This document shows, in pieces, positions 9,993 to 21,400 of a DNA stretch of 64,000 bases (within the stretch, counting starts at the first letter, position 1; each line of letters opens with the position of its first letter). A model generated the notes under the pieces. It was not told the DNA's origin. It searched no databases and saw only the letters and a list, made by a program, of their open reading frames with translations. Location of the stretch: contig NW_024037064.1 in NCBI RefSeq assembly GCF_015706575.1, positions 10,331,606-10,395,605 on the forward strand, in the 5' to 3' direction. Made by a program: the position numbers and the translations under genes. Source of the DNA: Patiria miniata. Its lineage: Eukaryota; Echinodermata; Asteroidea; Valvatida; Asterinidae.

Positions 9993-12208
9993 GACTCTAG
10001 TCGAACTAAAGTCATGTCAACGACCATGAGTTAATAGTGGTCTGCCGCACAATTTGACAACACTTGACGTTTTTGATTATTTACACAAATAATAGTGGTT
10101 GTGTGGTTTAGGACACCTTACTCACCACTATTATTCTACAATGGTGGGAAAAGTGAAAGTTAAGTGGAAAAACTGTGCAATGAGAATGAAATTAGTAGCA
10201 CTCGCAGTTTTCGTTTTTCCGCCATTTTTGTTGATAGTTGATCCCCTCTGCACTTTGCTATGTAAAATTGCTATAACCAGCTATATCATGGCGTGACCAG
10301 CTGTGGTAGGCTGGTCCTGAATAGTGGACTAGACTAGTCCAACCATCGTCGACTAGCATGTGTTCATTCAGAGTTAGTTAAACTGATCCAACTTGCCCCT
10401 TGCAGAGATGAAACGTTTCTAATTTTAATCGGAAAACAAAAAACTAACTGGTTCTTTTCCAACAAAATTTCCAATTCTTTAACATTTTTTCCCCACAAAA
10501 TTTTATATTTTTTTTACGATTTTACAGCAATATGTGATTACATTGTGCATATTTGAATTATAATTTCAAAGAAAAGGCGATGAAAAGGTCGATGACAACG
10601 GCAAATAAAAATTATCACGAGCGTACTTTTAATCTCTTTCACCAGTTGAAAGGGAGTGTTTCTACGGTAGAAAAACCTCGGCCAACACTGATCAGAACCC
10701 TTTCCTGGCTGGATAAAAGGTTAAATATTGACCTTTGACGTGGAAAAATCACTGCATCACACGATGTGTGGAGCGTGCGTGCACAATGTAATATGCAAGG
10801 GTACCACCATACACAGCGCCACCAGCTAACACATGACTGGCCGGGTACGGGTAGCCAGCAGGCCACATGAACGATCCAATGGATAAAATCCATGTTGTTC
10901 AATTTTCAGAGTTTTCAGATTTAGTTGTACAAAAATGCAATGCTTAAACCCTAAAAGAGCCGGGTGGAGGGGGAATCCCTATACTTTGTTTGCGATATTT
11001 TTTGCGGACAATTTTTTCCACTCCCCAAGCTTTCATGACTTTGTAGCCTAAAGTCTTTTGTATCTTTTGTTACCAAATTCATAAAATTTCAACCCAGGGT
11101 TACTGCGCAACACAACTTTTGTTGACGCTGCGCACGGCGAAAGTGGCATTTCCCCATACATGTATGTATTACACATAAAGCAGGATTATCATGGGTGCAT
11201 GTGGTGTAACACTTTAGGCAATAATTCCAAAACCCTTGATATATATAATTAATCAAATTTCTTGGGTATATTGATATTGAGTTATCTAAGCATGTGCTTA
11301 CCATACTTTCAATGGGGGCGCTGTTCAAATCCGACGATTATTTACACTACCACTATATCACAGAATAGTGTACAAATACCTCCTATCCAATCTGGCTCTG
11401 TGCGTATTTTAGTATCATTTTCTTGGTTGTCGGGGGGGGGGGGGATTCGTAATTTTTTAAGGAATTTCTATAAAAAAAAAAATTTTTTGGCAGAGTTGGG
11501 TTGTTTATTGGGACCCCCAAAACCCCCCTCCCTGGATCCGCGCCGGTTATGATCTTCCTTGCAATGAAAAATAGTTGGCCTATTATCTGAATTCAATGTT
11601 GTTTTCCACATAAAGGGTCGTTTCTCCCAACAATTTCAGAGAAAACTAACAGCATGCAGCTTTCATCTTGCTTCATATATCTAATGTCCCACTTTTGGTT
11701 GCCAGTATTGTGTCCTTAGGCCTACATGTACACATTCAGACAAAGTTGCTCCCTGGAGAGATCTTCAAAAAGATGAACCGTTTTTCTGGCAATAAATGTA
11801 TGGTTAGCGGATAGGCTGTGAGTGATATGAATGCTATACACAACCCTATTTTGACTGTAAATGGATTAGGAACTTATCCCACGGCTGTCCTGGAAATGCT
11901 TCGCCTTATTTCTTTACGGAAACCTACAGGCATGACAGGTAACAAAAATAAAGTGTGTAAGTTGTAGTTTTGAGGCTCCATGTGGCTAGGCTTATGCGGT
12001 TTTTTTTGTTTTAGAGTGTCCAGGAATAATTTGAAGTGTTTTGTTTGTTTACTTTCGTCTGGCTGGTTCAAAGTGTGATTTGTAGGGATTTTTGGTTATA
12101 ATTTGTGTTTATCTTGGGGATGATGTCAGTTCGAATAGATTACAGACTACAGACAACGGCAGCCTGTAAAGAGATGCAGGATGATTGATGATGCAGATGG
12201 TTCAAATG
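9993..12208. other. No gene seen
   Basis: Non-coding. The G-run and A-run block at 11430-11550, which ends near CTGGATCCGCGCC, looks like the remains of a dispersed repeat because GGATCCGCCC-type ends recur elsewhere in the window. ORFs are short. Confidence 0.35.
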
Positions 12209-12505
12209 TCATTGCTGAGTGGTTTCTGGCACGCTATGGGGTCTTGGATCTTGGATACGTTCACTTCCAAATACTCCTTCAAAAAGTTTTAGCTGTTTTT
12301 GATGTGCTGGCCTTGCATTGGGTACATTTATAATGTCCTCAATGAGACTTTCAGGTCCAATCCAACTGGACAAGCTTAGTCTTGATGCAATAACTTGTCG
12401 TACGTGGTACAGGTATAGGCCTATCCATTGAACTGGTTCAGGTGTTATATCAAATAGAGAGCAATCCCCTGAGCAGCTAATGACAGTGTACATGTGGAAT
12501 CCCTA
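12209..12505 (-). CDS. Possible coding fragment, unrecognised
   Basis: A 94-residue open frame whose composition looks more protein-like than its neighbours (motifs ITPEPVQWIGLYLYHVRQV and QLKLFEGVFGSERIQDP). A CTCTAG on the minus strand just upstream could be a splice acceptor. I do not recognise a family. It may be an exon of an unseen gene, a transposon remnant, or chance. Confidence 0.2.
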
Positions 12506-12796
12506 GAGACAGTTTTCTCGGTCACCTGTTGTCTATTATTCAAATGAAGAGTGCTGTTGGTTTGACATTGGTTTTTACAATTTTCAAAATGTTCTGAATT
12601 ACTATGTGATGATATCTGAGGCTATATTTTAATTGTTGTCTTGACTTCTTTTACCCTATGTGGCGTTGGAACTTTGTCAAGTTCAATTAACCTGAGATAT
12701 GTCAGTTATGTGAGCATGTATCATCATTTATAACAAAGTTAAATGTTAAATGAGACTTTAAGGGTTAGCGTGGTGGACATGACCAATGCATGGGAG

Positions 12797-13025
12797 GTCA
12801 GATTTGCGGTAACACCATGTGAATGAAATCTCTTTGTGAGTTGTGTGGTTCTGAAAAGAACCAGTTTGTTTAGCTTGCCATTTTGAACAGTATGCTCTGT
12901 TTGTCATCAGGAGACTGCTGACGAACAGAACGTACTGTTCGAAACGTCGAGTTAAACCAACTGGTTCTTAGAACCGCACAACTCACAAAGAGATATCATT
13001 CACATGGTGTTACCGCAAATCTCCC
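12797..13025. mobile_element. Fold-back MITE, family A copy 1
   Basis: Arms of about 70 bp: ATTTGCGGTAACACCATGTG on the left and its complement on the right, extended by GAATGAAATCTCTTTGTGAG and ACAACTCACAAAG. The centre contains CTGACGAACAG and CTGTTCGAAACGTC. It carries no ORF. The same family recurs near 26866-27149. Target-site duplication is unclear because the palindrome extends into the flanks (ATGGGAG and CTCCCAT). Confidence 0.8.
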
Positions 13026-13279
13026 ATTCAGTGAAAGTTATGTTAATACTTAATTTGTTCCTGTTCATTGTTACAGTATTGAAACAGCAAAGTGACTTAA
13101 TGGTAACAAAATAGACCCGAAGAGATAAAATCCTCTTGAATGAAACTAACAACTGTAATGCTAACATGCAATCCTGTAATCATATCCTATCACTATCCAT
13201 TTTGGTCGCTGCTTTTTAAGCGTACGTGCATTCTGGTTGAGGTACAATTTGCCATGTGACCCTCCAATCACGTCACATG

Positions 13280-13515
13280 ACACAGTCCCTGGGAATCAAG
13301 TTTATGTGTCATCCACCAAGAGTGTTCTTGGTGTCACCTAAGTGTGGAACGATTCAACACCCCTGGGAATAAGCTGACGTGCCGTTTAAATTGATGGGTT
13401 CCTGGTGTCATGTGATTGGTGAACTTTGCAATATCCCTGGGAATGAGGTGTCGTTCATGTACTGTGTGTATTCCTTAATGCGCCGTCCAATTGGAGACCT
13501 GGGCCCCTGGGTATC
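13280..13515. repeat. Degenerate tandem repeat, about 75-bp period
   Basis: Four diverged units marked by CCCTGGGAAT at about 13286, 13363, 13434 and 13505, each followed by TCATGT- or ACGT-containing sequence. No coding potential. Confidence 0.45.
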
Positions 13516-13847
13516 ACGCAACAGGTTGATGTTAAGATTCTTTGATTAACAATGACCTAGAAATATCTGTCAGTTTCATTGGTGGATATCAAGTGGGTGC
13601 GGCACAAAGAGATCACGTGCAAAGAGATAATATGCAAATGTCGATACCAAAGCCGTCATATATAAGATTTTTCATGCGAGGGTTTCATCAGATTGACGAC
13701 GTGGCATTCAGCCTTTGCATGCCTTCATTTATGAAGTCTGCTCACAAACATTGAGTTGTACTATAACATTGATTTGTACTGGGAGTGTTTGCATACTTGA
13801 AAGTGTAGCCCTCCATTTTTCTCAAGAAGGTAAGAGTTGTAAATTGC

Positions 13848-14090
13848 TTTAATTATGCCAGTAATGAATGTCTATCAATACCCTGATTGCAAACTGTGAG
13901 GAAGACATTCCAAATACAAGTTTAAAATCGTGTAACCGACAAACCACGATACTTAAATTTCTGATCGAAGAGAAACGACAATATCATTGTTCATTAGTTA
14001 CACGATTCTGAACTTGTACTTGGAACGTCTTCTTCACAGTTTGGCATCAGGGTGACCGTAGACATTCATGTACTCGCGTAATTGCCAGAG
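13848..14090. repeat. Inverted repeat with 75-90 bp arms
   Basis: The left arm at about 13853-13944 (GCAAACTGTGAGGAAGACAT, then AATCGTGTAAC) is matched inverted by 13997-14085 (GTTACACGATT, then GTCTTCTTCACAGTTTGGCA). Identity is about 80% by eye, with a loop of about 50 bp. This is a fold-back element or other large hairpin without an ORF. Confidence 0.7.
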
Positions 14091-14299
14091 AGACTTAGGT
14101 GGTACCCTATTGTTTCCCCTCGATTGTTTCCCCTGAAAAGCAAAGCGGGAATCTGTACGGGCAGCAAGAATATAACCTTTACATGTATGCATTACGGCAG
14201 AGTAAGAGAGCAATGGCTTTGTATCACGGAATATGAAGTGAAATTAACTACATGTCATGTTCTACACACCACAGCTTTATTCTCTTAGTCAACTGATTG

Positions 14300-14391
14300 C
14301 TTTTTATCTTTGTATTTAGCGCTTTGAGGCCATTATGGCAATTTGGCGCTCTATAATAATAATATCTTTTTATTATTATTATTATTATTAA
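14300..14391 (+). mobile_element. 3' tail of a CR1/L2-type LINE or LINE-tailed SINE
   Basis: GCGCTTTGAGGCCATTATGG, then GGCGCTCTATAATAATAATA, then (TTA)n. This is the standard terminal module of CR1/L2-like elements, comparable to the minus-strand tail at 1359. Only the last 90 bp or so can be recognised. Confidence 0.65.
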
Positions 14392-14550
14392 GTTCAAGTG
14401 AATGACATCCACCCATATGATTTATACTGTGTAGTATTTTACCGTCTATGTGCAATACAAATGAACAAAAGCCATACTACCAATCAGCCAACAGCTCCTG
14501 GTAATTAATGTGAACATTGGTTTCATTTGCAGTCCATCTGCCATTAGTTT

Positions 14551-16138
14551 TAAGGCTAGGTTTACACTACATGTATGTGCCCGGCGGCCACGGCAATCAC
14601 GTTTCTGGCCACCGTGGGCAAAACGGTATGGACGTGAGACAACGCCAGGGGACGGGATGGGCAAACGTGACAGTCCGTGATTGCCATGGATGCCGGGCCA
14701 GATTTTTAAACTGTCTGAACACCATCTGACTATTGGGGAAATGTTCAATGTAAACAATGTTGAATATTATTTGAGTGGGGGGGGGGGTGTCTGAACACCA
14801 CTGAATATTGGGAGCACGGATCTATATTAAAGAATGATTGTGCCGACATCCCACAACAGGTAGCACTGTGGTATATTTGATGCGGTATACATGTATTTCA
14901 ACAGTCACATGATTTAATAGGCCTGCTGGGCAGGTATGTGCGCTCATGTTGGAGAGTTCAAAGAGGTATTACACTATAGTTATTTGAGGGCATATTTTGT
15001 GTTCATTTTTTTGCTCAAGAAAAGAGCAACTACAAAGAGTGGTGAGTTAATTCCTATTCTGAATAAATGAAGAATGCATTTATTTCCACTCATCTCCAAA
15101 CTAGGTTTTACCAGTCAATTCGAGTGTGTAATTGCCACAATGGAATTAGAAAAGTCTCATAAAAAATTGTGAAATTCTTTGTTGAAAAGTAAACTGCAGT
15201 CAAGGTCCTTTTTTAATTTTGCAAAGTTTGTTGAACTGGCAACCAAATAGGTAAAGCAATACAAACAGATGGTATGGAATTGAACTCATGAAAACCAGGA
15301 AATGTCAAGGATCAAGGCTGTCGTCAAGGAAACGGAAAATTTGCCACGGCAGTCACGGTGCGGATGAGAAACCTAGTAGGCCGTAGTAAAACGGGTGAAC
15401 GCAACAAAACGTGACAGTACGTGATAGGCCGTAACAAAACTTGGAGACGATCCGTAGTAGGACGGGAAGCATGTGCATTCCCCGGCATCTCACCGGTCCT
15501 TTCAAGTTTTGTCACGTTCTGCCACGTTTAGCTGGCGTTTTGTCACGGTTGCTGCACGTTTTGTCGCGTTTTGCTTCGTTTCTTACGGCAAGCTAGGGTG
15601 TACGGTAGCCGTTTCGTCGCGTTCAATCATGGCGCGTCCAGATGTGTCATGGTTTACAGACCCAGTGCGATGCGGCGCGTTGCGTTCTACTATGATCGGA
15701 TACGGTGAGCGCTGTCTGGGAGGGAGTGTAAAAGCATACAATGATTGTTTTTGCTTGGGAGGCCTTCTTTTCATACCGTGGGCACAAACTTGCTCCGAAG
15801 CTGCCCGGCGTACACGTTTCATCCGTAGAAAGCCTTGACAGAACGCGAACAAGGTGTCAGACTTTGATTAGAAAGTGTGGGACCCCAGAGGGACCCCATC
15901 AGGGCATTCGTGGTAGATCGCGGGCCGAACCGTAGTGCGCCTTTGAGCCTCCAGGACTCAGCAGCCCCTTTTCCCAACGGCCCATCACAGATACCGTGAT
16001 AAACCGTGAGAAAACTTAGCAGGACCTAACAAAACTTGGACTACGGAGAAAAAAAATTGCCAAAATCCCACGGCGCACTACGTTTCGGGCAAACGGGGCT
16101 GCTGTGACCGCCGGGAACATAGTGTAAACCTAGTCTAA
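14551..16138. mobile_element. TIR-bounded element with subterminal CACGTTT repeats
   Basis: AGGCTAGGTTTACACTA at 14553-14569 is matched inverted by TAGTGTAAACCTAGTCT at 16120-16136. Both ends then continue with related CCCGGCGG(C/T)CAC-type sequence. Next to both ends are many scattered copies of AAACGTGAC / GTCACGTTT-like words (especially 15330-15620), giving CG-rich flanks around an AT-rich core (14700-15290). The long overlapping open frames at 15470-15935 lie in these repeats and have no recognisable domain. It is probably a non-autonomous DNA transposon. The superfamily was not determined. Confidence 0.65.
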
Positions 16139-16619
16139 GATTAATTGCAAGGCAATTTACATAGGCTCCCCATGCACTTTTGAATGCATCCATTTCTATA
16201 AATGTACAAGTTGCTCACTTTAGGCAAATAGAACGAGACGCAGAGGGCAACTTAGAAACCTACCACTGCAATTCAATTCTTGCTTCATTTGTCGATGACA
16301 TTTTTGTGTGAAAATTCCTCCATTTTCCTTAAGTGCTGCATCTAATACTGATTTCAAGGTTCCTGTAAAACAAGGGACCCAATTGTACTCCTGGAAAGCA
16401 AGAACCAGTTTCAAAATTACTTGTGCAATAAACTGTGCAGTCGGCCAAGTTATGGTATTTAGGAACGATATAACTCCACAATCGGTTCAATTTGATCAGT
16501 AGGAAGCCGGACTTCCATTTCATTTGAATTTATGACGAACCCCAGGGACTGCAGTTCATGTGTAGGGTTCAAGCAAGATTTTTACAATATTATAGGGCAT
16601 TTATTTGAGGGTTAAAGAT
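16139..16619. other. No gene seen
   Basis: Non-coding. The overlapping short ORFs on both strands have no motifs. Confidence 0.35.
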
Positions 16620-17115
16620 ACAAAAGTGGAATTAAATGGATGCTGAGGTGTATGCCATTGAAATTCAACAAAGTGCATTTTGTATGTATGTATGTAGATA
16701 GAATGCATGAACCTACGGTATCTTAAGGTCCAAAACTCAAGTGTGAAATAAATATGTACACAGATGCTGAGGTGTGTGCGATTGAAATGTAACAAAGTAC
16801 GCCTGTAGATAGAATCAGTGCATGGAGCTACCTGTCTCTAAGGTCCAAATTAAAACTCAAGTGTCAAGTAAATACTGTATTTACACAGATAAACAGATAA
16901 ACAGACTGTACTGGTACGTGTGAGGTACATGTATGCAGCAAAACAAAAATCCCAAGTTCTATATATAAACCATGTCACGCGACTTGATGACGATGCTGTG
17001 TTTGTCCAGCGCCATCTTTACCAGATCCGCCCCATCAAACGCCTCAACTGTTTGTGCTCTTACACATACATCAGAGTGAAAAAACTTCGTCTTTTAGTGA
17101 TTTGACTGGGAATTT
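16620..17115. repeat. Dispersed repeat family B, copy 1
   Basis: Starts with two tandem subunits (GATGCTGAGGTGT..., ...GGTCCAAA...ACTCAAGTGT) and ends with CTATATATAAACCATGTCAC, then GTTTGTCCAGCGCCATCTTT, then CAGATCCGCCCCATCAAA. The same order is found at 53140-53460, and shorter, more diverged versions at 51565-51800 and 52405-52530. Confidence 0.8.
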
Positions 17116-18010
17116 AAAAGGGGTAAGAAAATTGTCAGTTATTTTGGATGAGGTTCAAGGCTAGCTTATGAACTAGGAGTAACAGTTTGCTTCAGACTGC
17201 AAAATGTGAAGTGTACATACATGAAGTAATGTAACAAAACCTATACATGTAGATGCATTTAAGAGTAGGCAGACTACGGTTTATATTGAAAATACATTTT
17301 GTCTATTTCAATATCCCAGAAGGTACTGTTATAGCTCTTCAAAATTTGAACAATAATTCCATAAAAGAAACTAGAGGTCTATGTCTGTTTAAAAACAGAA
17401 CATACAGGGTTTCTCTGCCTAAGATTTTTATGAGGTTTTTTTTGGCAATGCGTAGTCATGTAATTGATAATTTCTTGTATTAAATGCATTGACTTTAAAG
17501 TTTTGCTAGTAGCCACACAAAAAAATTTAAACATTTATTAAAAATCAGTTGATGACGCCATCTGTACATGTACGTCATTTTGAATTTTGCATACTAGTAA
17601 CATTATCTACCTTCCAACAAGTTTCATGATGATTGGACCTACCCTTTTGTTTGTTTTAAAAGTCATGTACGGTACCTAAACCTGTTACAAAAAGAATTTT
17701 GATTTGAGCATGTTGTGTTGGTGAAATATGGCGATAATCTTCAAAATGTCAGAAATCTATATAAAATTACGTAATGACAGCACTATAACCTCATATTGAT
17801 TTTCATCAATAACGCATTCCCATCTATAGACATACATCTACAAAGTTTCAGTGCAACTGGTACGGTTCTCTAGATAAAGGGCCCATTCACGCCTTCAATG
17901 AATTAAAAATGAACTACTATCGGAAAGTAGTCTTTAGATGCATCTTTAAAATGACATTCTTTTATTGTTTTCTTTAAAATGACAGTAGGCCTATGTCAGA
18001 AGAAAAAATT
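17116..18010. other. No gene seen
   Basis: AT-rich sequence upstream of the NLR-like gene. No ORF has domain support. Confidence 0.35.
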
Positions 18011-18072
18011 CACAGAGAGTCACGAAAAATGTGACTCAAGTCTGAGTCCTGAACTCGAGTCATACAACACTG
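18011..18072 (-). mobile_element. Remnant end of a hAT-like element (same family as 63145)
   Basis: Read on the minus strand from 18072 it begins CAGTGTTGTATGACTCGAG and continues with two more ACTCRAGTC-type words and GTGACTC. This closely parallels the terminus that begins at 63145 (CAGAGTTGGAATGACTCGAG). No partner end was found nearby, so this is a truncated copy. Confidence 0.6.
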
Positions 18073-18300
18073 GAAGAATGTAAACCAAAAATGAAGACTT
18101 TTTTCATTACATAAAGAATTACCAATTTCAAGGTGGTTAGAAACACCAATCACTTCCTCGGATCCGCCCTCGGATTAGAAACAAAATCCGTTCATAATAT
18201 TGTAGTGTCTAGATAACAAACACCTCGCTATCTCGCATGTAGCTCACATAATATTTGCGCTTGTAATTTTCTATTGAAAAGGAAGTTTACAAGAACAGAA

Positions 18301-18454
18301 ATGGCAGAGTTTGGCAGCATGAACACGACTACAAATACGCCGTCTGCAACTGGAAGTGGGGGACATGACTTGGATGCTGCGTACAAGATCACTGGAATCG
18401 TTGGAGGCATTGGCGCCTTTGTGGTGGCTCTGGCGGCACTTTGTTTTGGAATAT
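18301..18454 (+). CDS. NLR exon 1: start codon and transmembrane helix
   Basis: Starts in a fair context (CAGAAATGG). The same frame is open upstream without an earlier ATG. No cleavable signal peptide is obvious: polar residues precede the single hydrophobic segment GIVGGIGAFVVALAALCFGI, which has the small-residue pattern of a type III or signal-anchor membrane helix. The donor is ATAT|GTAAGT. With the basic exon 2 following, the positive-inside rule predicts N terminus outside and Death-NACHT inside the cytosol. Confidence 0.7.
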
Positions 18455-21400
18455 GTAAGTGATGTTCCTATTGGTATAATCACAGAGTTGGACGTTACTG
18501 TCTTTCCATATTGTTCTCTTGCTTTATGCTCCCCTCCACAGTGAATTCAAGGCACGTTTGATTACTTGTTTTATACTCCCCTCCCCCCCTTCTGTTCATG
18601 TATTCATGGCACGTCTCTAATTGTATAGGGTTAGAGAAGCAATGGAAATCCTCTCAAACCTTTTGCCTTGAAACTAGATAATCAATATTACGACTCAAGA
18701 TATTACAAAAGTAATAGGTACCATTAGAATTGTATGCATACGGACAACGCACGTGGCTCGAAAAAATGACCTATTAACTCATTATTTGTGTGATAATTTC
18801 ACCAGGCGTACATAATACATTTCAATATTTTGATGTTACATGTACATTGCCGGGAGTGTGCCTTATAAACTAACTACGCAATATAGTGATTCAATAGGTG
18901 ACTTTTTCTGAGCCGCATACTTCTCCCGTAGATGCACCATTCCTAATGGTCCCTAACATTGACACATGAAAATACATGAAGTGAGCTCATGATTTCATGA
19001 GGTTTTGTTCTCTTGTTTACTGTTCTTTTGTGTGTATATTAGTGATTTCATAATAAAACTGAGCTTTTGATGTTCCTTAATTACATGTATGGCATTTCAG
19101 TTTTCCTCGGCAAAATGGTCAGTTTGATAGTTCACTGACAGTGTTGGTCTTGGAGCAAGACGTTCTTAATTCACGATACTGAGACAGTACAGCCTTTGTA
19201 CCGTGCAGCAGCATGCATCTTCCCATCCACAAACCTGACTAGAGCAGCGAACCGCTCCCAAAGATACAAGGACGTCATTTGCACGGCTTGTGTAGCACCT
19301 ACTTGGGTTAATTGCTGCACAGTACAGTCCAAGAACCTGTGCGCATATTACCATCGCACCACTACGATAGTGGCTGTGCTCTTTATACATCTTATAACGA
19401 AAATTGTTTCCCTGTTGTATGAGATTCTTCAAAGTAATTACAAGTGTTTTGTGTTGTTTTTGCAGATAGACACAGGGAGAAACGCCGCCGTCAACGTGAA
19501 GGTAAGGGTCCTAAGGGGATATTTGTATTTTGAAAGGAAAACAATATAACAATGGAAATTGAAATATTATTAAAAGAAAACTGTGCGTGATCGTAATATT
19601 AAGAATAAAATGATTTTGGATTCGCCACATTTTAATCACTCTTCCTTGTTATAGCCGAGCAAGACTTGCATTTTTGGCCAAAACTTTGTAAAGACATGTT
19701 TAATGAGTGAAAAAAAGGAGAAAATAAAACAATATTGCTTAAAATAATATATAACCATTATTAGGCCCCCCCCCCAAAGTCTTGTGGTATGAAGCTTGCC
19801 CCAAAAGTGGTGCGGCGACGCCGTTTTTTTGTTTGTTTGTTTTTTTACTTTTTTCTTCTTCAAATGTCGGCTGTGCTGCAAATGGTGCCTGACTAAATTT
19901 AGTGCAAAATATATGGGAGCCCAGAGAGGCCACACAAAGCTTATACTCGATTGTAACCCCATCTAAAAACACGTTAAAATTTCAGTCAAACCAGTGAGTT
20001 TGGCAGTTTTGAGACATCATCTTTTTAAATTTTGCTGACCCGCATGGCTACGGTGACGTGCGCGCATACCAGAAACGGGAGCCTTTTTTTTTTGTTGCCT
20101 TAACTGGGACCTAGGTATTGAGTACCGATAACCATTATGATCATGAGATTATAATTCATAGACATGTAGGACCTAAGTACTCTCTCACCAAATCCATTCA
20201 GATAATTTTATATTGTATGAAACAGTTATCATGGAATCTCAAATGAACTTGCTGTGGTATTTGGAATGAGGATTCATGCGTCGGTATACAGTTAACCCAA
20301 TTTGTTTTCATTCTAAAATCTGAATCCAGAAAATGGTCAACAATCGTCACTTGAGGAAAACATACCACTGACCCCAATAGAAGCTGAGACAGGTAAGCTT
20401 TTCTCAGTGTTTCACAGTAATGATAACTTTCATCATAGGAAACGTTGTCGTTGTTATTCTTTCCTCATCGGAAATTATTTTTGTCCAAAATGGACAATAC
20501 AACTTGCTTTTCCACCAAGTTGTTAATTAAATTGATTCATCAATTTATGAGGCCTATCAATTTATTTTATTTTGAAATGATTAAATAGGCAGCAAAGAAG
20601 GACTAGAGACTATTCTCTGCACGCTATCACAGTCACTACAAAATAGGCTCCCTTTAATCGTGGAAGTACCGGTATTGTGGTAGCCATGGTTTCAAGTAAC
20701 TGCCCCCTCCATGAATTATCTCAACAATAACTGGCACAATGCATTCACCATTGACTTTTACTCTGAACATAACAGACATTTTCACAGAGACTTTCTTGAC
20801 CGTTTGCAGGTATCAGTGACTCCGTTCTACACAAGATATCTGAGATGCTTGGCTTTGATTCGCGGAAGCTTGCTACACATCTGGGTTTAAGCGCTGCAAA
20901 GATCTCCCACAAGAAACAACAGATCTTCAAGGTACTGGACAAATGGAGGCGCCGACAATCCACCGGCGGGGATCAGAGTAGAGTGTTATGCACAGCTCTC
21001 ATTGAGATCGGTAGAATGGACATTATCAAAGAATTGATAGGTATCAAATAAATTTTAATCAATCATAATTTTCATGACATTAGTAGCCTTGGTACATATG
21101 ATTGATTGACAAAGCAAAACCTTTTTTTTTCAAGCCGTTAAAATAGGTCTGCTTAATTTACTGAATAATTTTTTTGTGCTTAATTTACAATGGTATACCA
21201 GAAATCACATGAAATACTTTTGTTGACATGAATTACTGTCTGTTTAAGGCTTAAGACTCTGTTATCAACCAAATTTCAGCACTCAATAAGTTTGAAAGGT
21301 AAAGCACATATAATCACATTAAAACCAATCAAATTACCATACTCGGAGAGAAACGCGTGTTAGCTCATTTCTTAAGCAACGTAATTAAATTTTTACGTTA

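Noticed and set aside
15473-15935. Overlapping ORFs of 60-121 codons on both strands
   Set aside because: They lie in CG-rich subterminal repeats of a TIR element and show no domain.
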